Shown one piece after another: positions 8,971-17,609 of a stretch of DNA of 64,000 nucleotides. The stretch lies in contig JAJRRU010000036.1 of NCBI GenBank assembly GCA_024279135.1, forward strand, positions 23,788 through 87,787, given 5' to 3'. A model generated the notes under the pieces. The model searched no databases. It saw only the letters and a list, made by a program, of their open reading frames with translations, and was not told the DNA's origin. A program made the translations under genes and the position numbers. Each line of letters starts with the position of its first letter. Positions within the stretch are counted from its first letter, which is position 1. This DNA is from Alphaproteobacteria bacterium (lineage in GTDB: Bacteria; Pseudomonadota; Alphaproteobacteria; Rhodospirillales; Casp-alpha2).

Positions 8971-8996
8971 GAGTTTTCAAGCCCTTCTGAAAACTC
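8971..8996. promoter_or_regulatory. Perfect 9-bp inverted repeat between thiSG and aroQ
   Basis: GAGTTTTCA (8971-8979) and TGAAAACTC (8988-8996) enclose an 8-base loop in the divergent promoter region. No T-run follows on either strand, so an operator or mRNA leader hairpin is more likely than a terminator. Confidence 0.4.
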
Positions 8997-9114
8997 GATA
9001 ATTCGTGGCTGATCCGAAAACCGGTGTTCCGATCATCTTGCCCGTGCTATAGAAATGTCATTGGAGTCGCACCAAACGGACGACCCGCAAAGCTGGCAAG
9101 AGTATGAAATCGTT

Positions 9115-9570
9115 ATGTCTGAAATGATCATGATTCTTAATGGTCCCAACCTGAATCTGCTGGGGGGCCGTCAACCGGAGGTCTATGGCAGCGATACCCT
9201 GGAGTCCATAGAGACCGCGTGCCGCACCCATGGCAAGGCATTGGGCCTGGACGTGGATTTTCACCAATCCAATTCGGAAGGCCGCCTGGTAGACCTGATC
9301 CAGCAGGCCAGAACCAGTTGTGCCGGGCTGATCATTAACGCCGGGGCCTATAGCCATACCTCGATTGCTATTCTGGACGCTCTGCTGGCCGTTGATGTTC
9401 CCGTTATCGAGGTCCATCTGTCCAATATTTACCAACGTGACGAATTTCGTCACCATTCCTATATTTCTAAAGCGGCGCTTGGCATTATCTGTGGGCTGGG
9501 TGCCCACGGGTATGAATTGGCGCTTGATGCGCTGGCCCGCAAACTCGGAACCACAAAAGGGAGTACTTGA
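9115..9570 (+). CDS. aroQ: Type II 3-dehydroquinate dehydratase
   Basis: 151 residues from the ATG at 9115, the usual family length. It dehydrates 3-dehydroquinate to 3-dehydroshikimate in aromatic amino-acid synthesis. Family signatures: ILNGPNLNLLGGRQPEVYG near the N-terminus, HQSNSEGRLVDLI, INAGAYSHTSIA and EVHLSNIYQRDEFRHHSY. An upstream ATG at 9055 would add 20 residues that do not resemble the family, so 9115 is preferred. Its stop overlaps the accB start. The order aroQ-accB-accC is common in alphaproteobacteria. Confidence 0.95.
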   Translation: MSEMIMILNGPNLNLLGGRQPEVYGSDTLESIETACRTHGKALGLDVDFHQSNSEGRLVDLIQQARTSCAGLIINAGAYSHTSIAILDALLAVDVPVIEVHLSNIYQRDEFRHHSYISKAALGIICGLGAHGYELALDALARKLGTTKGST

Positions 9571-10037
9571 TGAGCAAGTCCGATAAATCGCCGAATATTG
9601 ATGCCGAACTGGTTCGTCAGCTTGCCCAGTTGCTTGAAGAAACCGGGTTGAACGAAATCGAATATGGCAAGGACGACTGGCACATTCGGGTCTCTGGTGG
9701 CAAGACCGTGGCAACCGCAACCGTGGCTGCACCGCTCATATCTGCCAGCTCCGCTGCAATTGCTGCGACCGGCGAACAGGACGATGATGATGTATCCAGC
9801 CATCCGGGCCTGATCAGTTCGCCCATGGTCGGGGTGGTCTATACAAGCTCGGACCCGGATACCCCGGCTTTTGTGAAGGTTGGTGATACTGTACAGGCTG
9901 GCGATACCCTGCTGCTTATCGAAGCCATGAAGGTGTTCAATCCGATCAGAGCCGCCAAAGCTGGCAAGGTAAGCCGTATCCTGATTAACAGTGGTATGCC
10001 GGTGGAATTCGGCGAACCATTGTTGATTGTTGAATGA
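9570..10037 (+). CDS. accB: Biotin carboxyl carrier protein of acetyl-CoA carboxylase
   Basis: 155 residues. The C-terminal biotinyl domain carries IEAMKVF with the biotin-acceptor lysine K121. An Ala/Ser-rich linker joins it to an N-terminal helical region (ELVRQLAQLLEETGL) typical of AccB. It carries CO2 between biotin carboxylase and the carboxyltransferase for malonyl-CoA synthesis. The start overlaps the aroQ stop (TGATG), and accC follows 21 bp downstream, so the three genes form an operon. Confidence 0.95.
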   Translation: MSKSDKSPNIDAELVRQLAQLLEETGLNEIEYGKDDWHIRVSGGKTVATATVAAPLISASSAAIAATGEQDDDDVSSHPGLISSPMVGVVYTSSDPDTPAFVKVGDTVQAGDTLLLIEAMKVFNPIRAAKAGKVSRILINSGMPVEFGEPLLIVE

Positions 10038-10058
10038 GAAAATATCGGATGAGCTATC

Positions 10059-11396
10059 GTGATTGAAAAAGTATTAATTGCCAATCGGGGCGAGATCGCT
10101 ATTCGAATCCTGCGGGCCTGTCGAGAGATGGGAATCGGTACGGTGGCCATCCATTCGACCGCAGATGCCGACGCCATGCATGTGCGGCTTGCCGATGAGA
10201 GCGTGTGTGTCGGCCCGCCCCAGGTGCTCGACAGTTATCTCAATAAAAATGCCATTCTGACGGCGGCGACCATATCTGGTGCCGATGCCATCCATCCAGG
10301 GTATGGATTCTTGTCAGAAAATGCCGACTTCGCCCAGATGGTCGAAGAACATGGCCTCGTCTTTATCGGCCCCAGCTTTGAGCACATCAACATGATGGGC
10401 GATAAGATCACCGCCAAAGCCGCCGTCAAGGCCGCCGGTATCCCGGTGGTGCCCGGATCGGAAGGTGCGGTAACTGATCCGGCTGAAGCCCGCGCGATTG
10501 CCAAGGAAATCGGTCTGCCCGTCATCATCAAGGCTGCCGCCGGTGGTGGTGGACGTGGTATGCGGGTCGCCAAGACCATGGATGATCTGGAAGATGCCCT
10601 GCGCATTGCCAGCACCGAAGCCGCCACTATGTTTGGCAGCGGGGCGGTCTATGTAGAGAAATATCTCGAAACACCGCGACATATCGAAATTCAACTGCTG
10701 GCCGATAATCATGGCAACGTGGTGCATTTGGGTGAACGGGACTGTTCATTACAGCGCCGCAACCAGAAAATTCTGGAAGAATCCCCCTCGCCTGCCCTCA
10801 ACGACAGCCAACGCACAGAAATTGGTGAGGTTACCCGTGCCGCTATTCAGAAACTGGGGTATCGCAGCGTGGGCACGGTGGAATACCTCTATGAAGACGG
10901 TAAATTTTTCTTCATAGAAATGAATACCCGCCTGCAGGTCGAACACCCGGTGACCGAAATGGTCTGTGGACTTGATCTGGTGCGCGAGATGATTCGTGTC
11001 GCATCGGATTTACCGCTGAGTATTAAACAATCCGACGTGCGTTTTTCTGGTCATGCCATCGAATGCCGGATCAATGCGGAACACCCCGAGACCTTTATGC
11101 CGTCACCGGGCAAGGTCGGGCTTTATCATTCTCCCGGCGGGCTCGGTGTGAGGGTCGATTCAGCACTTTATTCCGGATATACGGTGCCGCCCTATTACGA
11201 CTCCATGATCGCCAAGTTAATTGTTCACGGCACCAATCGAAATGAATGTCTCATGCGTTTGCGGCGTGCCCTGGACGAATATGTCATCGACGGGCTGGAC
11301 ACCTCCATTCCGCTTCATCAACGTTTGATGGAAGAACCCGATTTCGTGAACGGCAATTATGATATTCACTGGCTAGAGAGAATGCTGGATTTATAA
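10059..11396 (+). CDS. accC: Biotin carboxylase of acetyl-CoA carboxylase
   Basis: 445 residues, full length. It begins at GTG (VIEKVLIANRGEIAIRILRA). The ATP-grasp fold shows the glycine-rich loop AAAGGGGRGMRVA, the LGERDCSLQRRNQK segment and the active-site stretch MNTRLQVEHPVTE. It carboxylates biotin on AccB with ATP and bicarbonate. It is last in the aroQ-accBC operon. A hairpin with ATCTTG and CAAGAT arms (11467-11486) followed by TTT lies between it and aat, and may be a weak terminator. Confidence 0.96.
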   Translation: MIEKVLIANRGEIAIRILRACREMGIGTVAIHSTADADAMHVRLADESVCVGPPQVLDSYLNKNAILTAATISGADAIHPGYGFLSENADFAQMVEEHGLVFIGPSFEHINMMGDKITAKAAVKAAGIPVVPGSEGAVTDPAEARAIAKEIGLPVIIKAAAGGGGRGMRVAKTMDDLEDALRIASTEAATMFGSGAVYVEKYLETPRHIEIQLLADNHGNVVHLGERDCSLQRRNQKILEESPSPALNDSQRTEIGEVTRAAIQKLGYRSVGTVEYLYEDGKFFFIEMNTRLQVEHPVTEMVCGLDLVREMIRVASDLPLSIKQSDVRFSGHAIECRINAEHPETFMPSPGKVGLYHSPGGLGVRVDSALYSGYTVPPYYDSMIAKLIVHGTNRNECLMRLRRALDEYVIDGLDTSIPLHQRLMEEPDFVNGNYDIHWLERMLDL

Positions 11397-11466
11397 TAAA
11401 CCAGTATGTCAGTTGGTGACTTTTGTTATCTAATCCGTTCCGATAATACTATTTTTATCATAATTG

Positions 11467-11490
11467 ATCTTGCACAAAGACAAGATTTTC
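11467..11490 (+). terminator. Weak candidate terminator after accC
   Basis: ATCTTG (11467-11472) and CAAGAT (11481-11486) form a 6-bp stem with an 8-base loop, followed by TTTC. The stem is AT-rich and short, so termination would be partial at best. It lies just upstream of the aat start. Confidence 0.3.
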
Positions 11491-11512
11491 TGGATTTGCC
11501 ATTATAGATGCT

Positions 11513-12181
11513 ATGAGCAAGCCTGAACCAGATCGCTATAGATTGAGCCCGGAACTTTTGTTGCGGGCTTACGCGGCGGGTATTTTCCCCATGGCCGAGA
11601 GCCGGTCAGATATCAATGTATTCTGGGTTGATCCAAAGGTCCGAGGGGTATTGCCGCTCGATGATTTCCATGTCTCGCGTTCCTTGCGCAAAGTCATCCG
11701 GCGCGGCGATTTCCAGATCACCTGTAATACGGCATTCAATAGTGTGGTGGAAAATTGCGCACAGACCACACAACTGCGCAAGGAAACCTGGATTAACAGC
11801 GAGATTCAGGAAGCCTACGGCGAGCTGCATGACCGTGGTTTCGCCCACAGTATCGAATGCTGGCTGGAGGATGTCCTGGTGGGTGGATTGTACGGCGTAT
11901 CACTTGGTGGTGCATTTTTTGGCGAGAGCATGTTTTCCCATCGTTCCAATGCCAGCAAAGTGGCAATCGTTCATCTGGTTGTCCGGCTCCGCATGGGCGG
12001 CTACCGGTTGCTCGATACCCAGTTTGTCACCGATCATCTACGCCAGTTTGGTGTGATGGAGCTTTCAAGCCAGGATTATCAAAGCCGCCTTGGTGAGGCT
12101 ATTACATACCAGGCCATCTTCCCGCAAAACCCGGACGACGAAAAATATGCCGAAGTTCTGGCACAGGTCATCGCTGGCTAG
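11513..12181 (+). CDS. aat: Leucyl/phenylalanyl-tRNA--protein transferase
   Basis: 222 residues. Signatures: LSPELLLRAYAAGIFPMAES, FWVDPKVRGVLPLDDFHVSRSLRK, TWINSEIQEAYGELHDRGFAHSIE and GGLYGVSLGGAFFGESMFS. It adds Leu or Phe from aminoacyl-tRNA to the N-terminus of proteins with basic N-terminal residues, marking them for ClpS/ClpAP degradation (N-degron pathway). Its TAG stop shares CTAG with the stop of the convergent DUF2155 gene. Confidence 0.95.
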   Translation: MSKPEPDRYRLSPELLLRAYAAGIFPMAESRSDINVFWVDPKVRGVLPLDDFHVSRSLRKVIRRGDFQITCNTAFNSVVENCAQTTQLRKETWINSEIQEAYGELHDRGFAHSIECWLEDVLVGGLYGVSLGGAFFGESMFSHRSNASKVAIVHLVVRLRMGGYRLLDTQFVTDHLRQFGVMELSSQDYQSRLGEAITYQAIFPQNPDDEKYAEVLAQVIAG

Positions 12182-12621
12182 TCGCTGGGTGATTGTGCCG
12201 TGATGCAATCGAGCACCCAGATATCATAGACCGGGTGTTCGAGCGCCGATACGGCGGGACTGGAGGAGAACATCCAGCCGCGAAACAGCGTAACAGCAGG
12301 CTCGCCGGGCTTAATTTCGGCTATATCGAGGAAGGCCGCACTTTCCGGGGTTTCTTCCGGTGGGCGTTTGTCACAATGATGGACGATGATATCAAGGGTG
12401 CCAAATCGGGCGGTATTACCTACCGCAATGACAATTTTTGAGATGCGGGCGGTAACCTTATCAAGCCCCTGCAAGACGGCTGTATCATAGGGAGCTGCCT
12501 GAGCTAACGGTGCGGCGAACGGTGCGGCAACCAATAAATAACCGGCAACAAGGATGGGTTTAAGGTAATTCAGCCCCCTAGCCTCCGGCCTCGACCATGA
12601 CCGCGATCCGGTAGAATCCAT
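12178..12621 (-). CDS. DUF2155 domain protein, probably exported
   Basis: 147 residues from the ATG at 12621. A hydrophobic segment (YLKPILVAGYLLVAAPFAA, about 19-37) followed by AQA looks like a signal peptide. The remainder (TARISKIVIAVGNTARFGTL, CDKRPPEE, LFRGWMFSSSPAVSALEHPVYDIWVLDC) is the DUF2155 pattern, widespread in alphaproteobacteria next to aat and the 17.2 kDa complex I subunit gene. Function unknown. The first 16 residues are unlike a signal sequence, so translation may begin later, but no ATG, GTG or TTG is available immediately before the hydrophobic part. Confidence 0.82.
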   Translation of the reverse strand: MDSTGSRSWSRPEARGLNYLKPILVAGYLLVAAPFAAPLAQAAPYDTAVLQGLDKVTARISKIVIAVGNTARFGTLDIIVHHCDKRPPEETPESAAFLDIAEIKPGEPAVTLFRGWMFSSSPAVSALEHPVYDIWVLDCITAQSPSD

Positions 12622-12774
12622 CGTCGGTTAGTACTGAGGGGGGATACTGATCGCGGGTCATTTTTCAATGATCTCTGGTGGGCTGATTAAAGTATTCGAT
12701 TCGCCGGTAGTATCTGGACAGTACATCAAAATACTGAGTTCTGTAATCCTGTGAACCATTGGCCAGCACGCAGC
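12622..12774. other. Gap between DUF2155 and NDUFA12-like genes
   Basis: 153 bp. Only very short open frames occur on the minus strand (about 20-37 codons) and none is recognisable. Many alphaproteobacteria carry an mlaD-like gene at this position; nothing like it remains here. Confidence 0.5.
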
Positions 12775-13131
12775 CTATGGAGTCCAGGCTTCATAGTCGC
12801 CACCGGTTACAGTTCGATTCCCGCCATTCAGATCATGACCGTCAGGCCGGTAGGCCGCAAAGCTTCCCGATTGATTTTTCCGGTGCGATTTCTGCCATGT
12901 CGGTGCCTGAGCGGCTTGTTCCGTGAGGGGGATTTCGGTCGTGCGGTGTAACCAGGAATGCCATTCCGCCGGAACTTTCGAGCCTTCGGGGGTGCCCTTA
13001 TAAAGCACCCAGCGACGAAGCTGGCCATAGAGTTTTTTACTTTTGGAGCTATAATAACGGTTGCCAAATTCGTCGGTGCCGACCAGTTCGCCGTTAAGCC
13101 ACGTGTAAATCATGGTACCAATGGTTGCCAT
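12775..13131 (-). CDS. NADH:ubiquinone oxidoreductase 17.2 kDa subunit (NDUFA12-like)
   Basis: 118 residues from the ATG at 13131, chosen because GGAGACC lies upstream and MATIGT..YTWLNGELVGTDEFGNRYY is the family N-terminus. An earlier ATG at 13155 would add eight unrelated residues. The C-terminus GGDYEAWTP is also characteristic. It is an accessory subunit of respiratory complex I, found in mitochondria and alphaproteobacteria, located on the peripheral arm. Confidence 0.92.
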   Translation of the reverse strand: MATIGTMIYTWLNGELVGTDEFGNRYYSSKSKKLYGQLRRWVLYKGTPEGSKVPAEWHSWLHRTTEIPLTEQAAQAPTWQKSHRKNQSGSFAAYRPDGHDLNGGNRTVTGGDYEAWTP

Positions 13132-13279
13132 GTAATAAGGTCTCCTTGAAGTCATCCTGAGTATTTAAACAAGTAAATAAATATGGCATTTCGACCGGCT
13201 ATCGTCCAGCGCACAAATCCCACAAGCCGATATTATGCCAATATTCCAGCACATTATGTCATCCCAAGGTGATTTCATA

Positions 13280-13313
13280 GCACTATATGGTGTGGTTTTG
13301 CACGAATATGTGC
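13280..13313. promoter_or_regulatory. Pair of GCAC-N6-GTG elements, 20 bp apart
   Basis: GCACTATATGGTGT (13280-13293) and GCACGAATATGTGC (13300-13313) share the pattern GCAC-N6-GTGY, with centres 20 bp apart (two helical turns). They lie in the 372-bp region upstream of the small ORF and nrdJ. The first partly resembles an NrdR box (CAC TATATGGT GTG), but the second does not fit, so the assignment is tentative. No other feature is seen in 13132-13503. Confidence 0.35.
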
Positions 13314-13503
13314 GTCTGAAATTGTAATTTAACCTGTCAATAAAAATTAGAAATATTTTATCTCTTGCTTTTCAATCCCTTACAGCGTGTCTGCCCGCAC
13401 CAGACCTTCGCATTAAGATTTCGGCAACAATTTGAGCATACCATATATTGAGAAGATTAACACTGAACGACACAAAATCTTGTAGGATGCAAGGGGTTTA
13501 TTT

Positions 13504-13683
13504 ATGAAAAATCAACTTAATCTTGTTGCGAGAAAGGCCGACCCTGCGCTACATATAGTGGGTCGCTTATGGGAGGCTGCGCCATCTGGTGTCTCTACAG
13601 ATATACTGTGGTCAGAACTTAAATTAATTAAACGATATTCGAAGCGTCTCAAGCAATCCACAAGGGTTGATTTGAGGACATAA
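13504..13683 (+). CDS. Small protein, 59 aa, unrecognised, upstream of nrdJ
   Basis: ATG at 13504 to TAA at 13681-13683, with AAGGGG about 8 bases before the start. The product begins [17 protein letters not shown] and has a basic C-terminal half ([13 protein letters not shown]), predicted helical. I know no family for it. It ends 37 bp before nrdJ on the same strand, so the two may be cotranscribed. Chance occurrence cannot be excluded at this length. Confidence 0.5.
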   Translation: MKNQLNLVARKADPALHIVGRLWEAAPSGVSTDILWSELKLIKRYSKRLKQSTRVDLRT

Positions 13684-13720
13684 ATTAATAATTCCAACTC
13701 AGAAAGAAGGTTGGGGGAAA

Positions 13721-16700
13721 ATGTATATTACCCGGTTTTACACGAAGAACGATCAGTCACCTTACGAATTTTTTGATTTTAAAACGACGACAAGCGAGAT
13801 CCGAAACCCTGATGGCAAGGTCGTTTTCGCCCTTGAGGGCATGGACGTACCTACAAGCTGGTCCCAGGTGGCCTGTGATGTATTGGCGCAGAAATATTTT
13901 CGTAAAGCCGGCGTGCCTGCCTGTACGAAAAAGGTAGAGGAAAATGACGTTCCATCTTGGTTGTGGCGTCATGTTCCCGACGAGGAGGCACTCGCCAAAC
14001 TGCCCGAAGAAGATCGCTTTGGCAGTGAAACCAGTGCAAAACAGGTATTTGACCGATTGGCCGGAACCTGGACCTATTGGGGCTGGAAAGGCGGTTATTT
14101 TGACAGTGAAGCGTCTGCTTTAGCCTATTTTGACGAAATGCGTTACATGTTGTGTTCGCAAAGTGCTGCGCCCAACTCACCCCAGTGGTTTAACACCGGC
14201 CTGCATTGGGCCTATGGTATCGATGGCCCGGCTCAGGGGCATCATTATGTGGATTATAAAACCGGTCGTCTGGTGCGCTCGGACTCATCCTACGAACATC
14301 CCCAGCCCCATGCCTGCTTTATTCAAAGCATCAAAGATGATCTGGTCAATGAGGGCGGTATTATGGACCTGTGGGTCCGCGAGGCCCGCTTGTTCAAATA
14401 CGGCTCCGGGACGGGCAGTAATTTCTCTAATCTGCGCAGTGAATGCGAAGGGCTGTCGGGCGGTGGGAAATCCTCTGGTCTGATGAGCTTTCTGAAAATA
14501 GGTGACCGGGCCGCCGGTGCCATCAAGTCCGGTGGTACTACCCGCCGGGCCGCCAAGATGGTTATCGTCGATGTGGATCACCCAGATATTGAAGAATTTA
14601 TCGGTTGGAAGGTCAAGGAAGAGCAGAAAGTTGCCGCTCTGGTGACCGGGTCGCTGATCTCGAAAGCCCACCTGAACGAGGTTATGAAAGCCTGTCAGGA
14701 AGATTTAGAAGAAGACCAGCGTTTTGATATCCACCAAAACCCGGTCCTGAAGAAGGCTGTGCGGTCCGCGCGTAAATCAAAAATTCCGGAAAATTACATT
14801 CAGCGTGTTATTCAGTTTGCCTCGCAAGGGTTTACGGAAATGGAATTTCCGGTTTATGACCCCGACTGGGATTCAGAAGCCTATCTGACGGTATCGGGAC
14901 AGAATTCCAACAACACGGTGCGGGTCAGCGATGATTTTCTCACCGCCGTCGAACAGGGCCGTGACTGGGACCTGATCCGCCGAACCGACAGGAAGGTCGC
15001 CAAAACCCTGCCGGCTGCCGAATTATGGGATCAGATCGGTTTGGCTGCCTGGTCCAGCGCCGATCCTGGTATTCAGTTTGATACCACCATCAATGACTGG
15101 CACACCTGCCCGGCCAACGGTCGAATTCATGCGTCAAATCCGTGTTCGGAATATATGTTCCTGGACGATACGGCTTGTAATCTGGCTTCATTGAACCTGT
15201 ACACGTTCCGTAAGCAAGATGGTAATTTTGATATTGAGGCTTTCTGCCACGCCGTGCGTTTGTGGACCATCACCCTGGAAATTTCAGTGATGATGGCACA
15301 ATTCCCCTCGCCCATCATCGCCGAGCAATCCTACGAATTCCGCACTCTAGGCCTTGGTTTCGCCAATATCGGCGGTTATCTCATGGCCTCTGGTATCGCT
15401 TATGATTCTGATGAAGCCCGCTCTATTTGTGGCGCCATTTCCGCATTGATGACCGGTACGGCTTATGCGACCTCTGCCGAGATGGCTGGCGAACTGGGGG
15501 CATTCCCCGGTTATGATGACAATAGCCAGCATATGCTTCGTGTTATTGCCAATCATCGTCGTGCAGCCCATGGCAAATCTGATGGATATGACAATCTGTC
15601 AAGTACGCCAGTTTGCCTGACCAAGGATCATATCAATGATCCGGGTCTGGTTGATGCCGCACGCCTCGCCTGGGATCAGGCCATTGAACTGGGTACCAAG
15701 TACGGGTATCGAAATGCCCAAACCACCGTGATCGCCCCGACCGGCACCATTGGTCTGGTCATGGATTGCGATACCACCGGCATCGAGCCCGATTTTGCGC
15801 TGGTAAAATTCAAGAAACTGGCCGGTGGCGGGTATTTCAACATCATCAACCGTATGGTTCCCTCAGCCCTCGATAAACTGGGGTACAGCAAACCCCAGAT
15901 CACGGAAATCGAACGGTATGCTCTGGGCTTCAAGTCCTTGAAAGGTGCCCCGGAGATCAATGAAAAATCATTAAAAGACAAAGGCTTCACGGACGATGTT
16001 ATTGCATTGGTTGAGAAATCTTTGAATGATGCATTTGATATTCGTTTTGTGTTTAACAAATATTCCCTGGGCGAGCAGTTCTGCACAAATACCCTGGGCA
16101 TTGATGCGGCAAAGCTGGATGATTATTCCTTCAATATGCTCGAAGAGCTGGGCTTTAACAAAGACCAGATCGATCAGGCAAACATTTACATCTGCGGTGC
16201 CATGACACTGGAAGGTGCACCGCACCTTCGTGATGAACATCTGGCTGTGTTCGATTGTGCCAATCCTTGCGGAAAAATTGGCAAACGGTATCTATCCGTC
16301 GATAGCCATATCCGCATGATGGCGGCCAGCCAGCCCTTTATCAGCGGGGCTATTTCCAAGACCGTCAACATGCCCAATTCAGCCTCTATTGAAGAATGCA
16401 AGGGCGCCTATCTCATGTCGTGGAAGCTTGGATTGAAAGCCAACGCGCTTTACCGTGATGGTTCCAAGTTATCGCAGCCCTTATCGTCGGCCCTGTTCGA
16501 TGTTATTGATGATGCCGATGAGGCCGCCGATGCCATGGACGCGGTTATCCAGGCTCCGTCTGCACAGCGCCCTGAACTGATTGTCGAGCGTATTGTCGAA
16601 CAGATCGCCAAACGTGTCCGCCCGCCCCATCGACGCAAAGGCTATACCCAGAAAGCCATCGTCGGTGGTCACAAGGTTTATTTGCGTACAGGTGAATATG

Positions 16701-17437
16701 AAAATGGCCAGTTATCAGAAATCTTCATCGACATGCACAAGGAAGGTGCGGCTTTCCGTTCCATGATGAATAATTTTGCCATCGCGATTTCCCTTGGCCT
16801 GCAATACGGTGTGCCGCTGGAAGAATATGTCGAGGCCTTTACTTTCACCCGGTTCGAGCCATCGGGCATGGTCGAGGGTAACGAAACCATCAAAATGGCA
16901 ACATCGATCCTGGATTACATTTTCCGAGAATTGGCCGTTTCCTATCTTGACCGCAACGATCTTGCCCACGTCAAACCGGGCGATCTGATGCCCGATTCCA
17001 TTGGACATGGTAATCATGAAAGCAAGCTTTCCGCGAAGTCTGCCGCAACATCTGTGGAAGAAGCCGTCGCACGGTGTGCTTCACGGGGCTATGTGCGCAC
17101 TCAACTCACGGTCATCAGCAATAATCTTGCAACAGCTGTCAGTAATCAAGCGGTGGCGGAGACTGTCGACACCGTTACAGCCAGCGACACCTCGGGTGGT
17201 GGATTAGATGTGGGCAATGGTGCTCTGCAACAGGCAGGCGCATCGGATATGGCTTTGCCAGTCTCCGTTTCAACCCAGATTATGGAAAAAACCGATGAGC
17301 GCATGGATCAGGCCAGGGTCGCGCGCATGAAAGGTTATGAGGGTGATGCCTGTGATGATTGTGGTAACTTTACCCTGGTCAGAAATGGCACCTGCATGAA
17401 ATGCAATACCTGTGGATCGACCAGTGGTTGTTCCTGA
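13721..17437 (+). CDS. nrdJ: Vitamin B12-dependent (class II) ribonucleotide reductase
   Basis: 1238 residues, the long NrdJ form. Visible elements: ATP/substrate barrel with [51 protein letters not shown] (active-site region), [19 protein letters not shown], and a C-terminal zinc-ribbon-like Cys cluster ([19 protein letters not shown]) that also carries the redox pair. It reduces ribonucleotides to deoxyribonucleotides with adenosylcobalamin as radical source and works with or without oxygen. GGGGG sits before the ATG. A strong terminator follows. The B12 cluster at 46-64 kb would supply its cofactor. Confidence 0.96.
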   Translation: MYITRFYTKNDQSPYEFFDFKTTTSEIRNPDGKVVFALEGMDVPTSWSQVACDVLAQKYFRKAGVPACTKKVEENDVPSWLWRHVPDEEALAKLPEEDRFGSETSAKQVFDRLAGTWTYWGWKGGYFDSEASALAYFDEMRYMLCSQSAAPNSPQWFNTGLHWAYGIDGPAQGHHYVDYKTGRLVRSDSSYEHPQPHACFIQSIKDDLVNEGGIMDLWVREARLFKYGSGTGSNFSNLRSECEGLSGGGKSSGLMSFLKIGDRAAGAIKSGGTTRRAAKMVIVDVDHPDIEEFIGWKVKEEQKVAALVTGSLISKAHLNEVMKACQEDLEEDQRFDIHQNPVLKKAVRSARKSKIPENYIQRVIQFASQGFTEMEFPVYDPDWDSEAYLTVSGQNSNNTVRVSDDFLTAVEQGRDWDLIRRTDRKVAKTLPAAELWDQIGLAAWSSADPGIQFDTTINDWHTCPANGRIHASNPCSEYMFLDDTACNLASLNLYTFRKQDGNFDIEAFCHAVRLWTITLEISVMMAQFPSPIIAEQSYEFRTLGLGFANIGGYLMASGIAYDSDEARSICGAISALMTGTAYATSAEMAGELGAFPGYDDNSQHMLRVIANHRRAAHGKSDGYDNLSSTPVCLTKDHINDPGLVDAARLAWDQAIELGTKYGYRNAQTTVIAPTGTIGLVMDCDTTGIEPDFALVKFKKLAGGGYFNIINRMVPSALDKLGYSKPQITEIERYALGFKSLKGAPEINEKSLKDKGFTDDVIALVEKSLNDAFDIRFVFNKYSLGEQFCTNTLGIDAAKLDDYSFNMLEELGFNKDQIDQANIYICGAMTLEGAPHLRDEHLAVFDCANPCGKIGKRYLSVDSHIRMMAASQPFISGAISKTVNMPNSASIEECKGAYLMSWKLGLKANALYRDGSKLSQPLSSALFDVIDDADEAADAMDAVIQAPSAQRPELIVERIVEQIAKRVRPPHRRKGYTQKAIVGGHKVYLRTGEYENGQLSEIFIDMHKEGAAFRSMMNNFAIAISLGLQYGVPLEEYVEAFTFTRFEPSGMVEGNETIKMATSILDYIFRELAVSYLDRNDLAHVKPGDLMPDSIGHGNHESKLSAKSAATSVEEAVARCASRGYVRTQLTVISNNLATAVSNQAVAETVDTVTASDTSGGGLDVGNGALQQAGASDMALPVSVSTQIMEKTDERMDQARVARMKGYEGDACDDCGNFTLVRNGTCMKCNTCGSTSGCS

Positions 17438-17467
17438 ATAAAACCTTATGAGCTTGCCAAATAGTCG

Positions 17468-17505
17468 AGGGTGTCCTGACAAATGTCAGGACACCCTTTA
17501 ATTTT
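17468..17505 (+). terminator. Rho-independent terminator of nrdJ
   Basis: AGGGTGTCCTGACA (17468-17481) pairs perfectly with TGTCAGGACACCCT (17484-17497), followed by TTAATTTTT. It lies 30 bp after the nrdJ stop. The perfect GC-containing stem and T-rich tail make it the clearest terminator in the window. Confidence 0.92.
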
Positions 17506-17531
17506 TACTGTTAAGCATTATATATATTCCA

Positions 17532-17570
17532 CTACAATAGGTTGTCTTGCAATCTCGATAATTATTGTAG
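17532..17570. promoter_or_regulatory. Inverted repeat upstream of REC-MBL gene
   Basis: CTACAATA (17532-17539) and TATTGTAG (17563-17570) are perfect complements spaced by 23 bp, about 40 bp before the start of the next gene. An operator is possible; no regulator is identified. Confidence 0.3.
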
Positions 17571-17609
17571 CGCCTTGGATAAGCCGACATTAATTTTAAA
17601 GTGAATTAA

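Noticed and set aside
8915..9054. TPP riboswitch upstream of thiSG
   Set aside because: No CUGAGA or ACCUGAUCUGG-like motifs are found on the minus strand; only a simple hairpin is present.
12650..12774. Remnant of an mlaD-like gene between DUF2155 and the complex I subunit
   Set aside because: Short open stretches exist in all three minus frames but none resembles MlaD, so decay of that gene cannot be shown.
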